Below are positions 32,203 to 40,576 of a DNA stretch of 64,000 nt, in pieces. Numbering within the stretch: the stretch's first letter is position 1; the number at the start of each line of letters is the position of its first letter. The stretch comes from Nonomuraea polychroma (lineage in GTDB: Bacteria > Actinomycetota > Actinomycetes > Streptosporangiales > Streptosporangiaceae). Made by a program: the position numbers and the translations under genes. The stretch spans positions 2,852,001 to 2,916,000 of the forward strand of contig NZ_SAUN01000001.1 in NCBI RefSeq assembly GCF_004011505.1. The letters are read 5' to 3'. The notes beneath the pieces were generated by a model. It worked only from the letters and a program-made list of their open reading frames with translations. It was not told the origin of the DNA and searched no databases.

Positions 32203-32763
32203 CTACCGGGATCCCTCCAGGCCGCGCACGATCAGGTTGACGGCCGTGTCGAAGGTGCGGTCGATCTCCTCGGGATCGTCCGTTATATGCCCCTGGGTCT
32301 CGAAGAGCACGAGGCCGGAGACGAACGCGTGCAGCACGTCCCCCGTCCTGCACAGCTCCGCCTCCGGCACCCCGGCCAGCCGCAGGATCCGGTAGAGCAC
32401 CTGCCACAGCCTCATACGCCGGTCGGAGACGATCTCCGGATGGTTGTGGACGTAGGTCCACAGGGCGGGGTGCTCCCGCGCGTGCCGGTGGTAGGTGAGT
32501 GCCAGCGCCCTGAGCTGGTCCTGCCACGACGCGCCGTCGTCCGGCGGCAGGTGCATGCGCTCGGCGGCCCCGTGGCAGACCAGCCGGAGCAGCGCCTCCT
32601 TGCTCTCCACGTGGTGGTAGAGCGACATCGGGTTGACGTCCAGCTCCGCCGCCAGCTTGCGCATGGACAGGCCCTCCACGCCGCCCTCGTCCATCAGACG
32701 CAGAGCCGTGGAGCTGATCTCTTCGAGAGTCAGGGGCTCACCCCTGCGCGCGCTCACTGCCAT
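32203..32763 (-). CDS. TetR-family repressor, probable regulator of the P450-reductase gene
   Basis: About 186 residues. The N-terminal helix-turn-helix is typical (LTLEEISSTALRLMDEGGVEGLSMRKLAAELDVNPMSLYHHVESKEALL), followed by an all-helical TetR_C ligand domain. It diverges from the fused P450 gene, and a 37-bp double dyad covers its own start codon and the short intergenic region, so repression of both genes by one operator is expected. The arrangement parallels the TetR-type repressor BM3R1 beside Bacillus P450 BM3, whose ligands are fatty acids and related hydrophobic compounds; a similar inducer is plausible but unproven. Confidence 0.9.
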   Translation of the reverse strand: MAVSARRGEPLTLEEISSTALRLMDEGGVEGLSMRKLAAELDVNPMSLYHHVESKEALLRLVCHGAAERMHLPPDDGASWQDQLRALALTYHRHAREHPALWTYVHNHPEIVSDRRMRLWQVLYRILRLAGVPEAELCRTGDVLHAFVSGLVLFETQGHITDDPEEIDRTFDTAVNLIVRGLEGSR

Positions 32764-32797
32764 ACACCGTATGGTAGCGTCAGCCATACGGTGTATG
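32761..32797. promoter_or_regulatory. Large double operator between tetR and the P450-reductase gene
   Basis: CATACACCGTATGG (32761-32774) and CCATACGGTGTATG (32784-32797) are perfect 14-bp inverted repeats around a 9-bp spacer. Each arm is itself a dyad (CATAC-N3-GTATG), so two TetR dimers could bind side by side. The left arm overlaps the TetR start codon, which points to autorepression. Confidence 0.85.
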
Positions 32798-32818
32798 GCT
32801 ACACATCCGGGAGCACTC

Positions 32819-35800
32819 ATGTCGCGTATCCCCGCCCCACAGGGCTTGCCCATCCTGGGCAACACGCTGCAAATTCCCTCGCACGCGCCGATCGAGCACT
32901 TCGTCCAGGTGGCCTCCCGATACCAGGCGGAGGGCATCTTCCGGCTCGAGGTCGCCGGGCGCACGATCGTGCTCGTCTTCGACCCCGACCTGGTCGCGCA
33001 GGTGTGCGATGAGAGCCGGTTCGTCAAGCGCATCAGGCCGCCGCTGTCGATCGTGCGCGATTTCGGCGGCGACGGGCTCTTCACGGCCGACCACGACGAG
33101 CCGGTGTGGGGGCACGCGCACCGCATCCTGATGCCCGCTTTCAGCCAACGCTCGATGAAGGCCTACTACCCGCAGTTCCTGGAGGTCGCCGAGCAGCTCG
33201 TCGCGTCGTGGGCAGATCGCCAGGGGGAGGACCTGCCGGTCGCCGACGACATGACCAGGCTCACGCTCGACACGATCTCGCTGACCGGGTTCGGCTACCG
33301 GTTCAACTCCTTCGACTCGCCCGAGCTGCACCCGTTCCTGCAGGCCATGGGCGGCGCGCTGACCGAGGCCATGCTGCGTAACCAGCAGCTGCCGTTCGTC
33401 ACGCGGCTCAGGCGCAAGCAGGAGGAGACCTACCGGCGCGACATCGCCACCATGCAGGCGCTCGTCGACGACGTGATCAGGCGGCGGCGCGCCGGGGGCG
33501 CCACCGGCTCCAAGGATCTCCTGGGCCTGATGCTGGAGGCCTCCGACCCGCAGAGCGGCGCGCGGCTGTCGGACGAGAACATCCGCAACCAGGTCCTCAC
33601 CTTCCTCATCGCCGGCCACGAGACCACCAGCGGCCTGCTCTCCTTCGCCCTGTACAACCTGCTGCGCGAGCCCCACACCCTGGCCCGCGCCTACGAGGAG
33701 GTGGACAGGCTGCTGCCGGGCGACGAGCCGCCGGCGTACGAGACCGTGATGAAGCTCGACGTCATCGCGCGCATCCTGGAGGAGACGCTGCGGGTGTGGT
33801 CGCCGATCCCGGCCTTCAGCGTCAGCGCGGTCGAGGACACCACGCTCGGCGGCTACCCCATCCCCAAGGACCAGGGGGTCGTCGTGCTGCTGCCGGCGCT
33901 GCACCGCAGCCCCAAGGCGTGGGAGCGGCCCGGCGAGTTCGACATCGACCGCTGGCTGCCGGAGAACAGGCAGCACCACCACCCGGCCGCGTACAAGCCG
34001 TTCGGCAACGGCGAGCGGGCCTGCATCGGCCGCCAGTTCGCGCTCACCGAGGCCAGGCTCGCGCTGGCGATGATCCTGCGCCGCTTCGCGCTGTCCGACC
34101 CGGACGCCTACCGCATGAAGATCAAGCAGACGCTCACGCTCAAGCCGGACGGGTTCACGCTGAAGGTCCGCGAGCGCCGCCCCCATGAGCGGGCCGCCGT
34201 CATCCAGGAGACGGTGCAGGAGGCCGAGGAGCAGGAGATCGCCGTCACCGGCGTGCCGCTCACCGTCGCGTACGGCTCCAACCTCGGCACCAGCTCCGAC
34301 ATCGCCGAGCGGCTGGCCGAGCGGGCCGGGCGGGCCGGATTCGCCACCACGCTGACCACGCTGGACGAGCTGGCCGCGCCGAGCGAGGGCCTGCTGGTCG
34401 TGGTGGCCTCCTCCTACAACGGCAAGGCGCCCGACAACGCCCAGCGTTTCGACGCCCTCGAGGCGCTGCCCGACCTGTCCGGGGTCCGGCTCGCCGTGCT
34501 GGGCTGCGGGAACACGCAGTGGCCCACATACCAGGCCTTCCCGCGGCGCGCGTACGAGAAGCTGACGGCCGCCGGAGCGGTGCCGCTGATCGAGCGGGGC
34601 GAGGCCGACGCCGACGGGGATTTCGACGGCGACGTGTCGGCGTGGACCGCCAAGCTGTGGGCGGCGCTGGCCGAGGAGTACAGCGCCACCGCCGAGTCGG
34701 CGGGGCCGCGCTATGAGATGGAGGTGCTCACCGAGGCGGAGGTCCGGCCGGCCGTCGTCTCCGAGCGCGCCTTCCCGCTCACCGTGGTCTCCAACGAGGA
34801 ACTGACCGGCGACCCCACGGGCCTGTGGGACTTCTCGATCGAGGCGCCGCGCCCCGGCGTGCGCTCCATCGTGGCCAGGCTGCCCGAGGGCGTCACGTAC
34901 GCGGCCGGCGACCACGTGGCCGTCTTCGCCAAGAACGACCCCGAGCTGGTCGAATGGGCGCTGCGCTGCCTGCGCGTCCCCCGGGAGCAGCTCGTGCGGC
35001 TGCGTGCCGCCGGAGCCACCCACCTGCCGGTCGACACGCCGGTGACGGCCGGGCTGCTGCTGACCGAGTTCGCCGAGCTGCAGGAGGTGGCCACCAGGGC
35101 CAACCTGGAGGCGCTGGCCGCTCACACCGCCTGCCCATGGACGCGCGGCCAGCTGGCCGAGCTGACCGCGAACTACGCCGACGAGATCCTCGCCAAGCGG
35201 GTCTCCCCGCTGGCCCTCCTGGAACGTTTCCCCGCCATCGAGCTGCCGCTGCCGGCGTTCCTGGAGATGGCCGGGCCGATCAAGCCGCGCTACTACTCCG
35301 TGTCCTCGTCGCCGCTGACCGACCCGTCGCTGGTGCGGCTCACGGTGGGGCTCGTCGAGGGGCCCGCCTGGTCCGGCGCCGGCACGTACCAGGGCATGTG
35401 CTCGGCCTACCTGGCCGGGCTGAAGGAAGGCGAGGTCTTCTACGGGTACGTCCGCGTCCCCGCGCCGCCGTTCCGGCTCCCGGACGACCCCGCCACTCCC
35501 GTCATCCTCGTCGGCCCCGGCACCGGCTTCGCGCCGCTGCGCGGCTTCCTCGAAGAGCGGGCGCTGACGGGCGCCACCGGGCGGGCCGAGCTGTTCACCG
35601 GGTGCCGCCACCCGGAGCACGACCTGCTGTACGCCGGCGAGCTGGCGGACTGGGCGGAGCGGGACGAGGTGCGGGTGCACACGGCGTTCTCGGCCCTGCC
35701 GGGGCATCCCTACCGGTTCGTCCAGGACGCCGTCGCCGCGCACGCCGATGAGGTGTGGGAGCTGCTGGAGCAGGGCGCCCACGTGTACGTCTGCGGCGAC

Positions 35801-35932
35801 GGCCTGAGGATGGCGCCCGCCGTGCGGCAGGCGCTGCTGGACCTCTACGAGAAGCGGACCGGCGGGGACGGCGCAGTGTGGCTGGCCGGTCTGGAGGCGG
35901 ATGGCCGCTATCAGCAGGACGTGTTCGCTTGA
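32819..35932 (+). CDS. Self-sufficient cytochrome P450 / NADPH-P450 reductase fusion (CYP102-like)
   Basis: About 1037 residues. P450 domain at 1-450: I-helix AGHETT (265-270), ExxR at 322-325, heme loop FGNGERACIG with ligand Cys402. After a linker, an FMN-flavodoxin domain starts near 480 (LTVAYGSNLGTSSD, ASSYNGKAPDNA, LGCGNTQW). A FAD/NADPH reductase follows from about 655 (RYYSVSSS near 823, VGPGTGFAPLRGF near 899). Domain order and length are those of P450 BM3-type fatty-acid hydroxylases: NADPH electrons pass FAD-FMN-heme within one soluble protein, giving sub-terminal hydroxylation of fatty acids or similar substrates. The divergent TetR gene and the double operator suggest induction by such compounds. 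Confidence 0.95.
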   Translation: MSRIPAPQGLPILGNTLQIPSHAPIEHFVQVASRYQAEGIFRLEVAGRTIVLVFDPDLVAQVCDESRFVKRIRPPLSIVRDFGGDGLFTADHDEPVWGHAHRILMPAFSQRSMKAYYPQFLEVAEQLVASWADRQGEDLPVADDMTRLTLDTISLTGFGYRFNSFDSPELHPFLQAMGGALTEAMLRNQQLPFVTRLRRKQEETYRRDIATMQALVDDVIRRRRAGGATGSKDLLGLMLEASDPQSGARLSDENIRNQVLTFLIAGHETTSGLLSFALYNLLREPHTLARAYEEVDRLLPGDEPPAYETVMKLDVIARILEETLRVWSPIPAFSVSAVEDTTLGGYPIPKDQGVVVLLPALHRSPKAWERPGEFDIDRWLPENRQHHHPAAYKPFGNGERACIGRQFALTEARLALAMILRRFALSDPDAYRMKIKQTLTLKPDGFTLKVRERRPHERAAVIQETVQEAEEQEIAVTGVPLTVAYGSNLGTSSDIAERLAERAGRAGFATTLTTLDELAAPSEGLLVVVASSYNGKAPDNAQRFDALEALPDLSGVRLAVLGCGNTQWPTYQAFPRRAYEKLTAAGAVPLIERGEADADGDFDGDVSAWTAKLWAALAEEYSATAESAGPRYEMEVLTEAEVRPAVVSERAFPLTVVSNEELTGDPTGLWDFSIEAPRPGVRSIVARLPEGVTYAAGDHVAVFAKNDPELVEWALRCLRVPREQLVRLRAAGATHLPVDTPVTAGLLLTEFAELQEVATRANLEALAAHTACPWTRGQLAELTANYADEILAKRVSPLALLERFPAIELPLPAFLEMAGPIKPRYYSVSSSPLTDPSLVRLTVGLVEGPAWSGAGTYQGMCSAYLAGLKEGEVFYGYVRVPAPPFRLPDDPATPVILVGPGTGFAPLRGFLEERALTGATGRAELFTGCRHPEHDLLYAGELADWAERDEVRVHTAFSALPGHPYRFVQDAVAAHADEVWELLEQGAHVYVCGDGLRMAPAVRQALLDLYEKRTGGDGAVWLAGLEADGRYQQDVFA

Positions 35933-36070
35933 CCCTGGTATGGTCGCCCACCTGGGCGGGCGATCCTACCGTGACCTGGGAAAAGTCGCGGCTGACAGTT
36001 GGTAGAGCCTTCTCGACAATCCGGACTTAAGCCTTCATCCTGGGATATAACCGCAGCATGCGCGACATAT

Positions 36071-36100
36071 CCGTGGAACATACTCGAAACCTTTCCACGG
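36071..36100. promoter_or_regulatory. Inverted repeat upstream of the ACT-domain gene
   Basis: CCGTGGAA (36071-36078) and TTCCACGG (36093-36100) are perfect 8-bp arms around a 14-base spacer, 31 bp before the start codon. It could be an operator or a leader hairpin. The rest of 35933-36131 is AT-richer than the flanks and presumably holds the promoter; a short GCCCA/TGGGC dyad at 35946-35957 may end the P450 transcript. Confidence 0.45.
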
Positions 36101-36131
36101 CACTGTGAAAGCCTCTGGAAAGGGGGCGGCA

Positions 36132-36746
36132 ATGCTGCTGCGACTGAGGGTGTCGCTGCCGGACCGGCCAGGTGGGCTGGGGCAGGTGGCCAAGGCGCTG
36201 GGCACGCTCGGAGCCGACATCCTGCAGGTCACGGTGCTCGAACGTGAGGCGGGGCGGGCCGTGGACGACTTCACCGTATCGTGGCCCGGCCCGGTGACCG
36301 CGTCAGAGGCGCGCGAGCGGCTGTCCGCCGTGCCCGGCGTACGGGTTGAGGGAGTCTGGGCGACCAAGGAGGTGCCCGGGTCCGCGCTGGATTACGACCT
36401 GCTCATGCACGTCGTGTCCGAGCCGGCGCGGGGCTTCGCCACGCTCGTGGACGCGCTGCCGGGGTTGTGCGGGGCCGAGTGGTCGCTGGCGGTGGCCGAC
36501 GGCGCCGTACGGCATGCCTCCCTGGCGGCTCCCGCCGAGTTCGACCTGCCGGAGCCGCCGCCGCGGGCCATCTCCCTCGACGCCCGCGAGTTGCGGCTGA
36601 TGCTGCTGCCCGTGGTGGCGCTGGGCATGCACGTGATCGTGGCCCGGGCTGAAGGCCCGGTGTTCCACCGTGCGGAGTTGGAACGTGCCGCCCGCATCGT
36701 GGACGTGGTCGCCAAGCTGGCCGCCCGGGCGCCGGCTCAGTCGTGA
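36132..36746 (+). CDS. ACT-domain protein
   Basis: 204 residues from MLLRLRVSLPDRPGGLGQVAK. The first 70 residues are a typical ACT domain (beta-alpha-beta-beta-alpha-beta, LGTLGADILQVTVLERE), which binds amino acids or other small ligands. The remainder (about 85-200) forms a second alpha/beta unit with hydrophobic strands (LMLLPVVALGMHVIVA) and no catalytic signature. This fits the stand-alone ACT proteins of actinomycetes with an unknown sensing role. The gene has a weak GGGGG leader and overlaps the 3' end of the convergent arsR-like gene by 10 bp. Confidence 0.78.
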   Translation: MLLRLRVSLPDRPGGLGQVAKALGTLGADILQVTVLEREAGRAVDDFTVSWPGPVTASEARERLSAVPGVRVEGVWATKEVPGSALDYDLLMHVVSEPARGFATLVDALPGLCGAEWSLAVADGAVRHASLAAPAEFDLPEPPPRAISLDARELRLMLLPVVALGMHVIVARAEGPVFHRAELERAARIVDVVAKLAARAPAQS

Positions 36747-37099
36747 CGGGGGAGGCCTGACACCTCGTGGTCGGCGTGGAACAGGGCCTCCGCGATGAGG
36801 GCCCGTACGTGGGAGTCGCGGGCCCTGTAGAGCACCCTGCGTCCGTCCCGCCGGGTGTCCACCAGGCCGGCGAGCCGGAGCTTGGCCAGGTGCTGGGACA
36901 CCGACGGGCGGGGCGCGCCGATGGACTCGGCAAGTGAGTTCACATCGAGCTCGCCGGACGACAACAGCCACATCAGTCTCAAACGTGTGGCGTCGCTGAG
37001 CATGCGGAAGGCGTCCACAGCCGCATTGACCTGGGCGGGGGTGGGATGGCCGTGCTCTTGCGACTGGTTGGCACCTGAGGCGTTGTCGCGTGCGTACAT
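36737..37099 (-). CDS. ArsR/SmtB-family metal-responsive repressor
   Basis: 120 residues with the ArsR winged helix (AFRMLSDATRLRLMWLLSSGELDVNSLAESIGAPRPSVSQHLAKLRLAGLV, RRDGRRVLYRA). The N-terminus contains a His pair (EHGHP) and the C-terminal helix has a D-S-H-x-R-A-L-I-A-E-A-L-F-H-A-D-H pattern. That supplies the alpha5 Asp/His metal ligands of the Zn/Co sensors of the SmtB/CzrA/NmtR type. It diverges from a cation diffusion facilitator across 47 bp, the usual arrangement in which metal binding releases the repressor and switches on efflux. Confidence 0.92.
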   Translation of the reverse strand: MYARDNASGANQSQEHGHPTPAQVNAAVDAFRMLSDATRLRLMWLLSSGELDVNSLAESIGAPRPSVSQHLAKLRLAGLVDTRRDGRRVLYRARDSHVRALIAEALFHADHEVSGLPRHD

Positions 37100-37146
37100 G
37101 ACTACATATCCTTGCCAACAGGGATGAAGGACGCAAGCGAGGTGCC

Positions 37147-38346
37147 ATGTCTGATCAGCGGGATTCCGGCTCGACACCGCAGAACCCTCACCCGGACGGA
37201 CAGGCTCATGGGCACGGGCACGCGCATGGAGACGGTGATGGGCATGAACGCGGCCACGGCCACGGGCATGGAGACGGTGGCGGGCACGGAACGGACCGCG
37301 GGCATGGACACGGGCACGGGCATGGACGTGAGGGCGGGGAGGAGTCGGGGCGGAGGGTGGTGAAGGCGGCGCTGGGCCGGGTGGCGCATGCCTTCACGCC
37401 GCACAGCCACGACAGCGCCGACAAGACCGACGCCGCTCTCGAATCCAGCAGTCGCGGCATGCGCGTGCTGGCCATCTCGTTCGCGGTCTTGATGGTCACC
37501 GCCGCCGTCCAAGCCGTGATCGTCGTGGCGTCCGGCTCGGTCGCGCTCCTCGGCGACACCTTGCACAACTTCGCCGACGCGCTCACCGCCGTACCGCTGG
37601 CCATCGCGTTCTCGATCGGCCGGCGCGCCGCCACGCGTCGTTTCACCTACGGGTACGGCCGGGCGGAGGATCTCGCGGGCATCGTCATCGTCCTGCTCAT
37701 CGCCGTCTCGGCGGGCTTGGCCGGGTACGAGGCGATCAAGCGGCTGCTCGATCCGCAGGACATGCAGGCGGTCTGGTGGGTGGCGGGCGCAGGCGTGGTG
37801 GGGTTCCTCGGCAATGAGTGGGTGGCCAGGTACCGCATCAAAGTGGGGCGGGAAATCGGCTCGGCCGCGCTGGTCGCCGACGGCCTGCACGCCAGGACCG
37901 ACGGGTTCACCTCGCTCGCCGTCCTCCTGGGGGCGGGTGGCGCCGGGCTCGGCTTCCCCATCGCGGACCCGATCGTGGGCTTGCTGATCACGGGTGCGAT
38001 CTGCTTCGTCCTGCGTGATGCGGCTCGCGAGATCTACCACCGGCTCATGGACGCCGTGGATCCCGCGCTCGTCGATGCCGCCGAACGCATCATCGGCACG
38101 GTCGACGGTGTCCAGCGGGTCGGGTCCGTACGGCTGCGCTGGATCGGGCACGCGCTCCATGCCGAGGTGGAGATCCTCGTGGATCACGACATGTCCGTCG
38201 TGGACGCCCACGCCGTGGCGGTCGAGGCCGAGCACCGGCTGATCCACGACCTGCCCCGCCTGCGGGCCGCCACCGTCCACACGGACCCCCACGGCCCGGA
38301 CGGCGCCGACCACCACGCCACCCTCTCCACTCACCGCACCACCTGA
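37147..38346 (+). CDS. Cation diffusion facilitator (CDF) metal exporter with His-rich N-terminus
   Basis: 399 residues. The first 65 residues are a His/Gly/Asp-rich tail (HGHGHAHGDGDGHERGHGHG), a metal-buffering segment. Six membrane helices follow (about 100-300). The transport site residues appear as LLGDTLHNFADAL (His and Asp on TM2) and VADGLHARTDGFTS (His and Asp on TM5), the HD-HD set of Zn/Co-type CDF proteins. A cytosolic ferredoxin-like domain ends the protein (GHALHAEVEILVDHDMSV). It exports Zn(II) or a similar ion in exchange for protons. The adjacent divergent ArsR-type gene is its likely regulator. Confidence 0.94.
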   Translation: MSDQRDSGSTPQNPHPDGQAHGHGHAHGDGDGHERGHGHGHGDGGGHGTDRGHGHGHGHGREGGEESGRRVVKAALGRVAHAFTPHSHDSADKTDAALESSSRGMRVLAISFAVLMVTAAVQAVIVVASGSVALLGDTLHNFADALTAVPLAIAFSIGRRAATRRFTYGYGRAEDLAGIVIVLLIAVSAGLAGYEAIKRLLDPQDMQAVWWVAGAGVVGFLGNEWVARYRIKVGREIGSAALVADGLHARTDGFTSLAVLLGAGGAGLGFPIADPIVGLLITGAICFVLRDAAREIYHRLMDAVDPALVDAAERIIGTVDGVQRVGSVRLRWIGHALHAEVEILVDHDMSVVDAHAVAVEAEHRLIHDLPRLRAATVHTDPHGPDGADHHATLSTHRTT

Positions 38347-38828
38347 CCCCGGGCCGCTCACGGCCCACGTCCCCGGCCCCGCGACGCCGTGCCGCACCGC
38401 CATGCAGCGGTTCGCGGCCCGTCCCTCCGGCGGTCCGCGCCCCGTCCGCCCGGGGTCGGGCCGCCTCGCCATGCGGCCGGCCGCAGCCCGTCCACCCGGT
38501 CACGCGCCCGCCCGCAGCCCCGTCTGCCGGGCCGCGCGGTCGCCCGCGCGCTGGTCAGCTTGCTCACCACCCGAGTGCTTCCACGTCCCCGACGTGCGGC
38601 GCCGAGGCGCGGGGACATGCGGCTCCCAGGCGCGGGGGCGTGCGGCTCCGAGGCTCGGGGGCGTGTGCCGTGGGGGTGTGTGGCCGGCGGGTGGCGCTGA
38701 CGTGTGCCGTCGGGTGAGGTGTCAGCGGGGGCGCTGTGCCGTCGGGGCGGGCGCCGGCGGGCGGGGAGCCGGATGGGAAGGCCGGCCGGGGGCGGGGACC
38801 TCGCCGCATCACCGGGCCCGGTACGGGT
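38347..38828. other. 482-bp low-complexity GC-rich stretch without a convincing gene
   Basis: The sequence is dominated by short imperfect repeats of GGGGGCGTGCGGCTC and CCG-rich motifs. Open frames exist in all frames, as expected for this composition, but none has a ribosome binding site or recognisable content. The start of the acyltransferase gene at 38829 lies at its right edge. Confidence 0.5.
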
Positions 38829-40151
38829 ATGTTGATGCGGGTGTCCGCCGCCGCCCCCGCCCTCGCCCAGCCTGCCTCGTCAACCGCCAGGCTGGCCTGG
38901 CTGGACGCGCTGCGCGGGATCGGCGCGCTAGCCGTCGTGGCCGAGCACCTCCTCCCGTGGTTCCTCCCGGACCTCAGGCCATACTGGTTCAATCTGGGCG
39001 TCTACGGCATCTTGGTGTTCTTCCTGGTCAGCGGCTACATCATTCCCACGTCGCTGGAGCGGCACGGCGATGTGCGCGCCTTCTGGATCAGCCGGATCTT
39101 CCGCCTCTACCCGCTCTATCTGAGCGTGATCGTCCTGGTGCTCACCCTGGCATGGTGGGTGCCGGTGCGCGGGGAGGTGCCGCGCGACGGGAGCGCGGTG
39201 GCGGCGCATGCGACCATGTTGCTCGACGTCGTGAGCGTGGGCGGCGTGGCCGACACGATGTGGACGCTGTCGTACGAGATGGTGTTCTACCTGCTGGTCA
39301 CCGCGCTGTTCCTGGCCGGTGGACACCAGCGCAGCGGACAGTTGTCCATGGTGTTCGCGGCCGGGGCCGTGGTCGTGGGGCTGGTGGCGTCGGGTGCGGT
39401 GCTCGTGGGCGGGTGGCCGGCATACGTGTCGGCCGGGGTGTTCGCGGCCGGGCTGGCCTGCGTGATGTGGGGCCGGGCCCGTACGGCCGCCGCCTGCCTG
39501 CTCGGTCTGATGGCGCTGGCGGCGCTGCTGCTGAGCAGCCGGGTGCCGTGGCTGGGGACGGCGGTGCTGGCGGTCATGTTCGCGGGCACGGCGATCCACC
39601 GGTGGGAACGCGGAGCGGGCGGGCTGTGGCCGGTGGCGGTCACGACGGCGCTGGTGGCGATCGCGCCTCTGTGGGCCATCGAGAGCGGCTGGTGGTGGGT
39701 GCAGGCCGACGTGTGGCTGACCACGATCGCGCTGGCCGGAGCCACGTTCGCGGGCGCGATGGCGCTGCGCGGGCGGCGGCTGCCCAGGATCCTCGTCTGG
39801 CTGGGGCTGGTCAGCTACTCGCTCTACCTGGTGCACCATCCGCTGCTGAAGTACTTCGTGGAGATCACCGGAGACCTGCGGCAGGCGGACCTGCCGTACC
39901 AGGTGGCCATGGCGGCGCTGGCCCTGGCCGTGGTGCTGGGCGTGAGCGCGCTGGCCTACCGCTTCATCGAACGGCCGGGCCAGGCGCTGGGCCGCCGGCT
40001 CTCAGGCCGGGACGCCCGCGGGCTCCAGCGCCGGGCCGATCCGGGGGTGGCCGGACAGGACCCGGGCGACGACGGGGTCCTCCGCCACCAGGAAGGCGAG
40101 GTGCCTGACGGCGTGGGCGACCACGTTGGCCAGGACGACGTGGTCAGGTGA
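38829..40151 (+). CDS. Integral-membrane acyltransferase, AT3/OafA family
   Basis: About 440 residues, roughly ten membrane helices. The family start RLAWLDALRGIGALAVVAEHLLPWF has the R-x-x-A-x-x-V-x-x-x-H arrangement with the conserved His, followed by FFLVSGYIIPTSLER and FWISRIFRLYPLY. LGLVSYSLYLVHHPLLKY and AYRFIERPGQALG close the domain. Such proteins acetylate or acylate surface sugars or antibiotics. The normal C-terminus would be near residue 395. The frame continues some 45 codons into the antisense of the next gene, giving a charged tail with unlikely composition, so the annotated stop may be a secondary one. The target may be a wall polymer. Confidence 0.85.
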   Translation: MLMRVSAAAPALAQPASSTARLAWLDALRGIGALAVVAEHLLPWFLPDLRPYWFNLGVYGILVFFLVSGYIIPTSLERHGDVRAFWISRIFRLYPLYLSVIVLVLTLAWWVPVRGEVPRDGSAVAAHATMLLDVVSVGGVADTMWTLSYEMVFYLLVTALFLAGGHQRSGQLSMVFAAGAVVVGLVASGAVLVGGWPAYVSAGVFAAGLACVMWGRARTAAACLLGLMALAALLLSSRVPWLGTAVLAVMFAGTAIHRWERGAGGLWPVAVTTALVAIAPLWAIESGWWWVQADVWLTTIALAGATFAGAMALRGRRLPRILVWLGLVSYSLYLVHHPLLKYFVEITGDLRQADLPYQVAMAALALAVVLGVSALAYRFIERPGQALGRRLSGRDARGLQRRADPGVAGQDPGDDGVLRHQEGEVPDGVGDHVGQDDVVR

Positions 40152-40442
40152 CGGCGTGGCGGGCGACTCGCCGCGGGCGATCTCCAGCACGGGCACCTCG
40201 ACCGCGGGCAGCCAGGGCGACGGATCCGGGCAGACGGCGTAGGTCAGCACGATCCGGCCGTCCGGCTCGTGCCGCCAGCTGGTGGAATGCAGGACGGTGT
40301 CCGGATCGGCGGCCGGCACGCCGCTGAGCCGCCGCGCGGCCTCGTCCGGACGCTCGCCGCGTCCCAGCCGGGTGATGGCATGCCGGTACGCCCAGCGATT
40401 GTCGGTGCCCACCCGTAGCATGAGCGTCTCAACCGAGACCAC
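40002..40442 (-). CDS. Conserved hypothetical protein
   Basis: About 146 residues from a GTG (VVSVETLMLRVGTDNRWAYRHAITRLG). It is acidic to neutral, with a strand-rich middle (WRHEPDGRIVLTYAVCPDPSPWLPAVEVPVLEI) and a helix VLANVVAHAVRHLAFLVAEDP. No domain could be named, but codon use and internal consistency indicate a real gene rather than a shadow. Its 3' half overlaps the tail of the convergent acyltransferase frame by 150 bp. An upstream ATG in frame at 40487 is an alternative start. Confidence 0.6.
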   Translation of the reverse strand: MVSVETLMLRVGTDNRWAYRHAITRLGRGERPDEAARRLSGVPAADPDTVLHSTSWRHEPDGRIVLTYAVCPDPSPWLPAVEVPVLEIARGESPATPSPDHVVLANVVAHAVRHLAFLVAEDPVVARVLSGHPRIGPALEPAGVPA

Positions 40443-40576
40443 GTGTCTCCCCGTCACCACCGACGACTTACTGCTAATCATATGCAACTACGTCCACAAC
40501 GCATATGTCTTCTGGTCTTGAACAGCGCGGCGAGCCCGGCTGTAGTCGATGGCGTGCGAAAGAGAGGCCGACAGCC

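Noticed and set aside
32780..35782. 1000-codon minus-strand open frame opposite the P450-reductase
   Set aside because: Antisense to an unambiguous three-domain protein; composition dominated by R, G, Q and H without any domain.
37206..37345. Short spaced repeats in the CDF gene resembling a CRISPR or satellite array
   Set aside because: The repeats are His-Gly codons of the protein's metal-binding tail; no regular spacer-repeat pattern exists.
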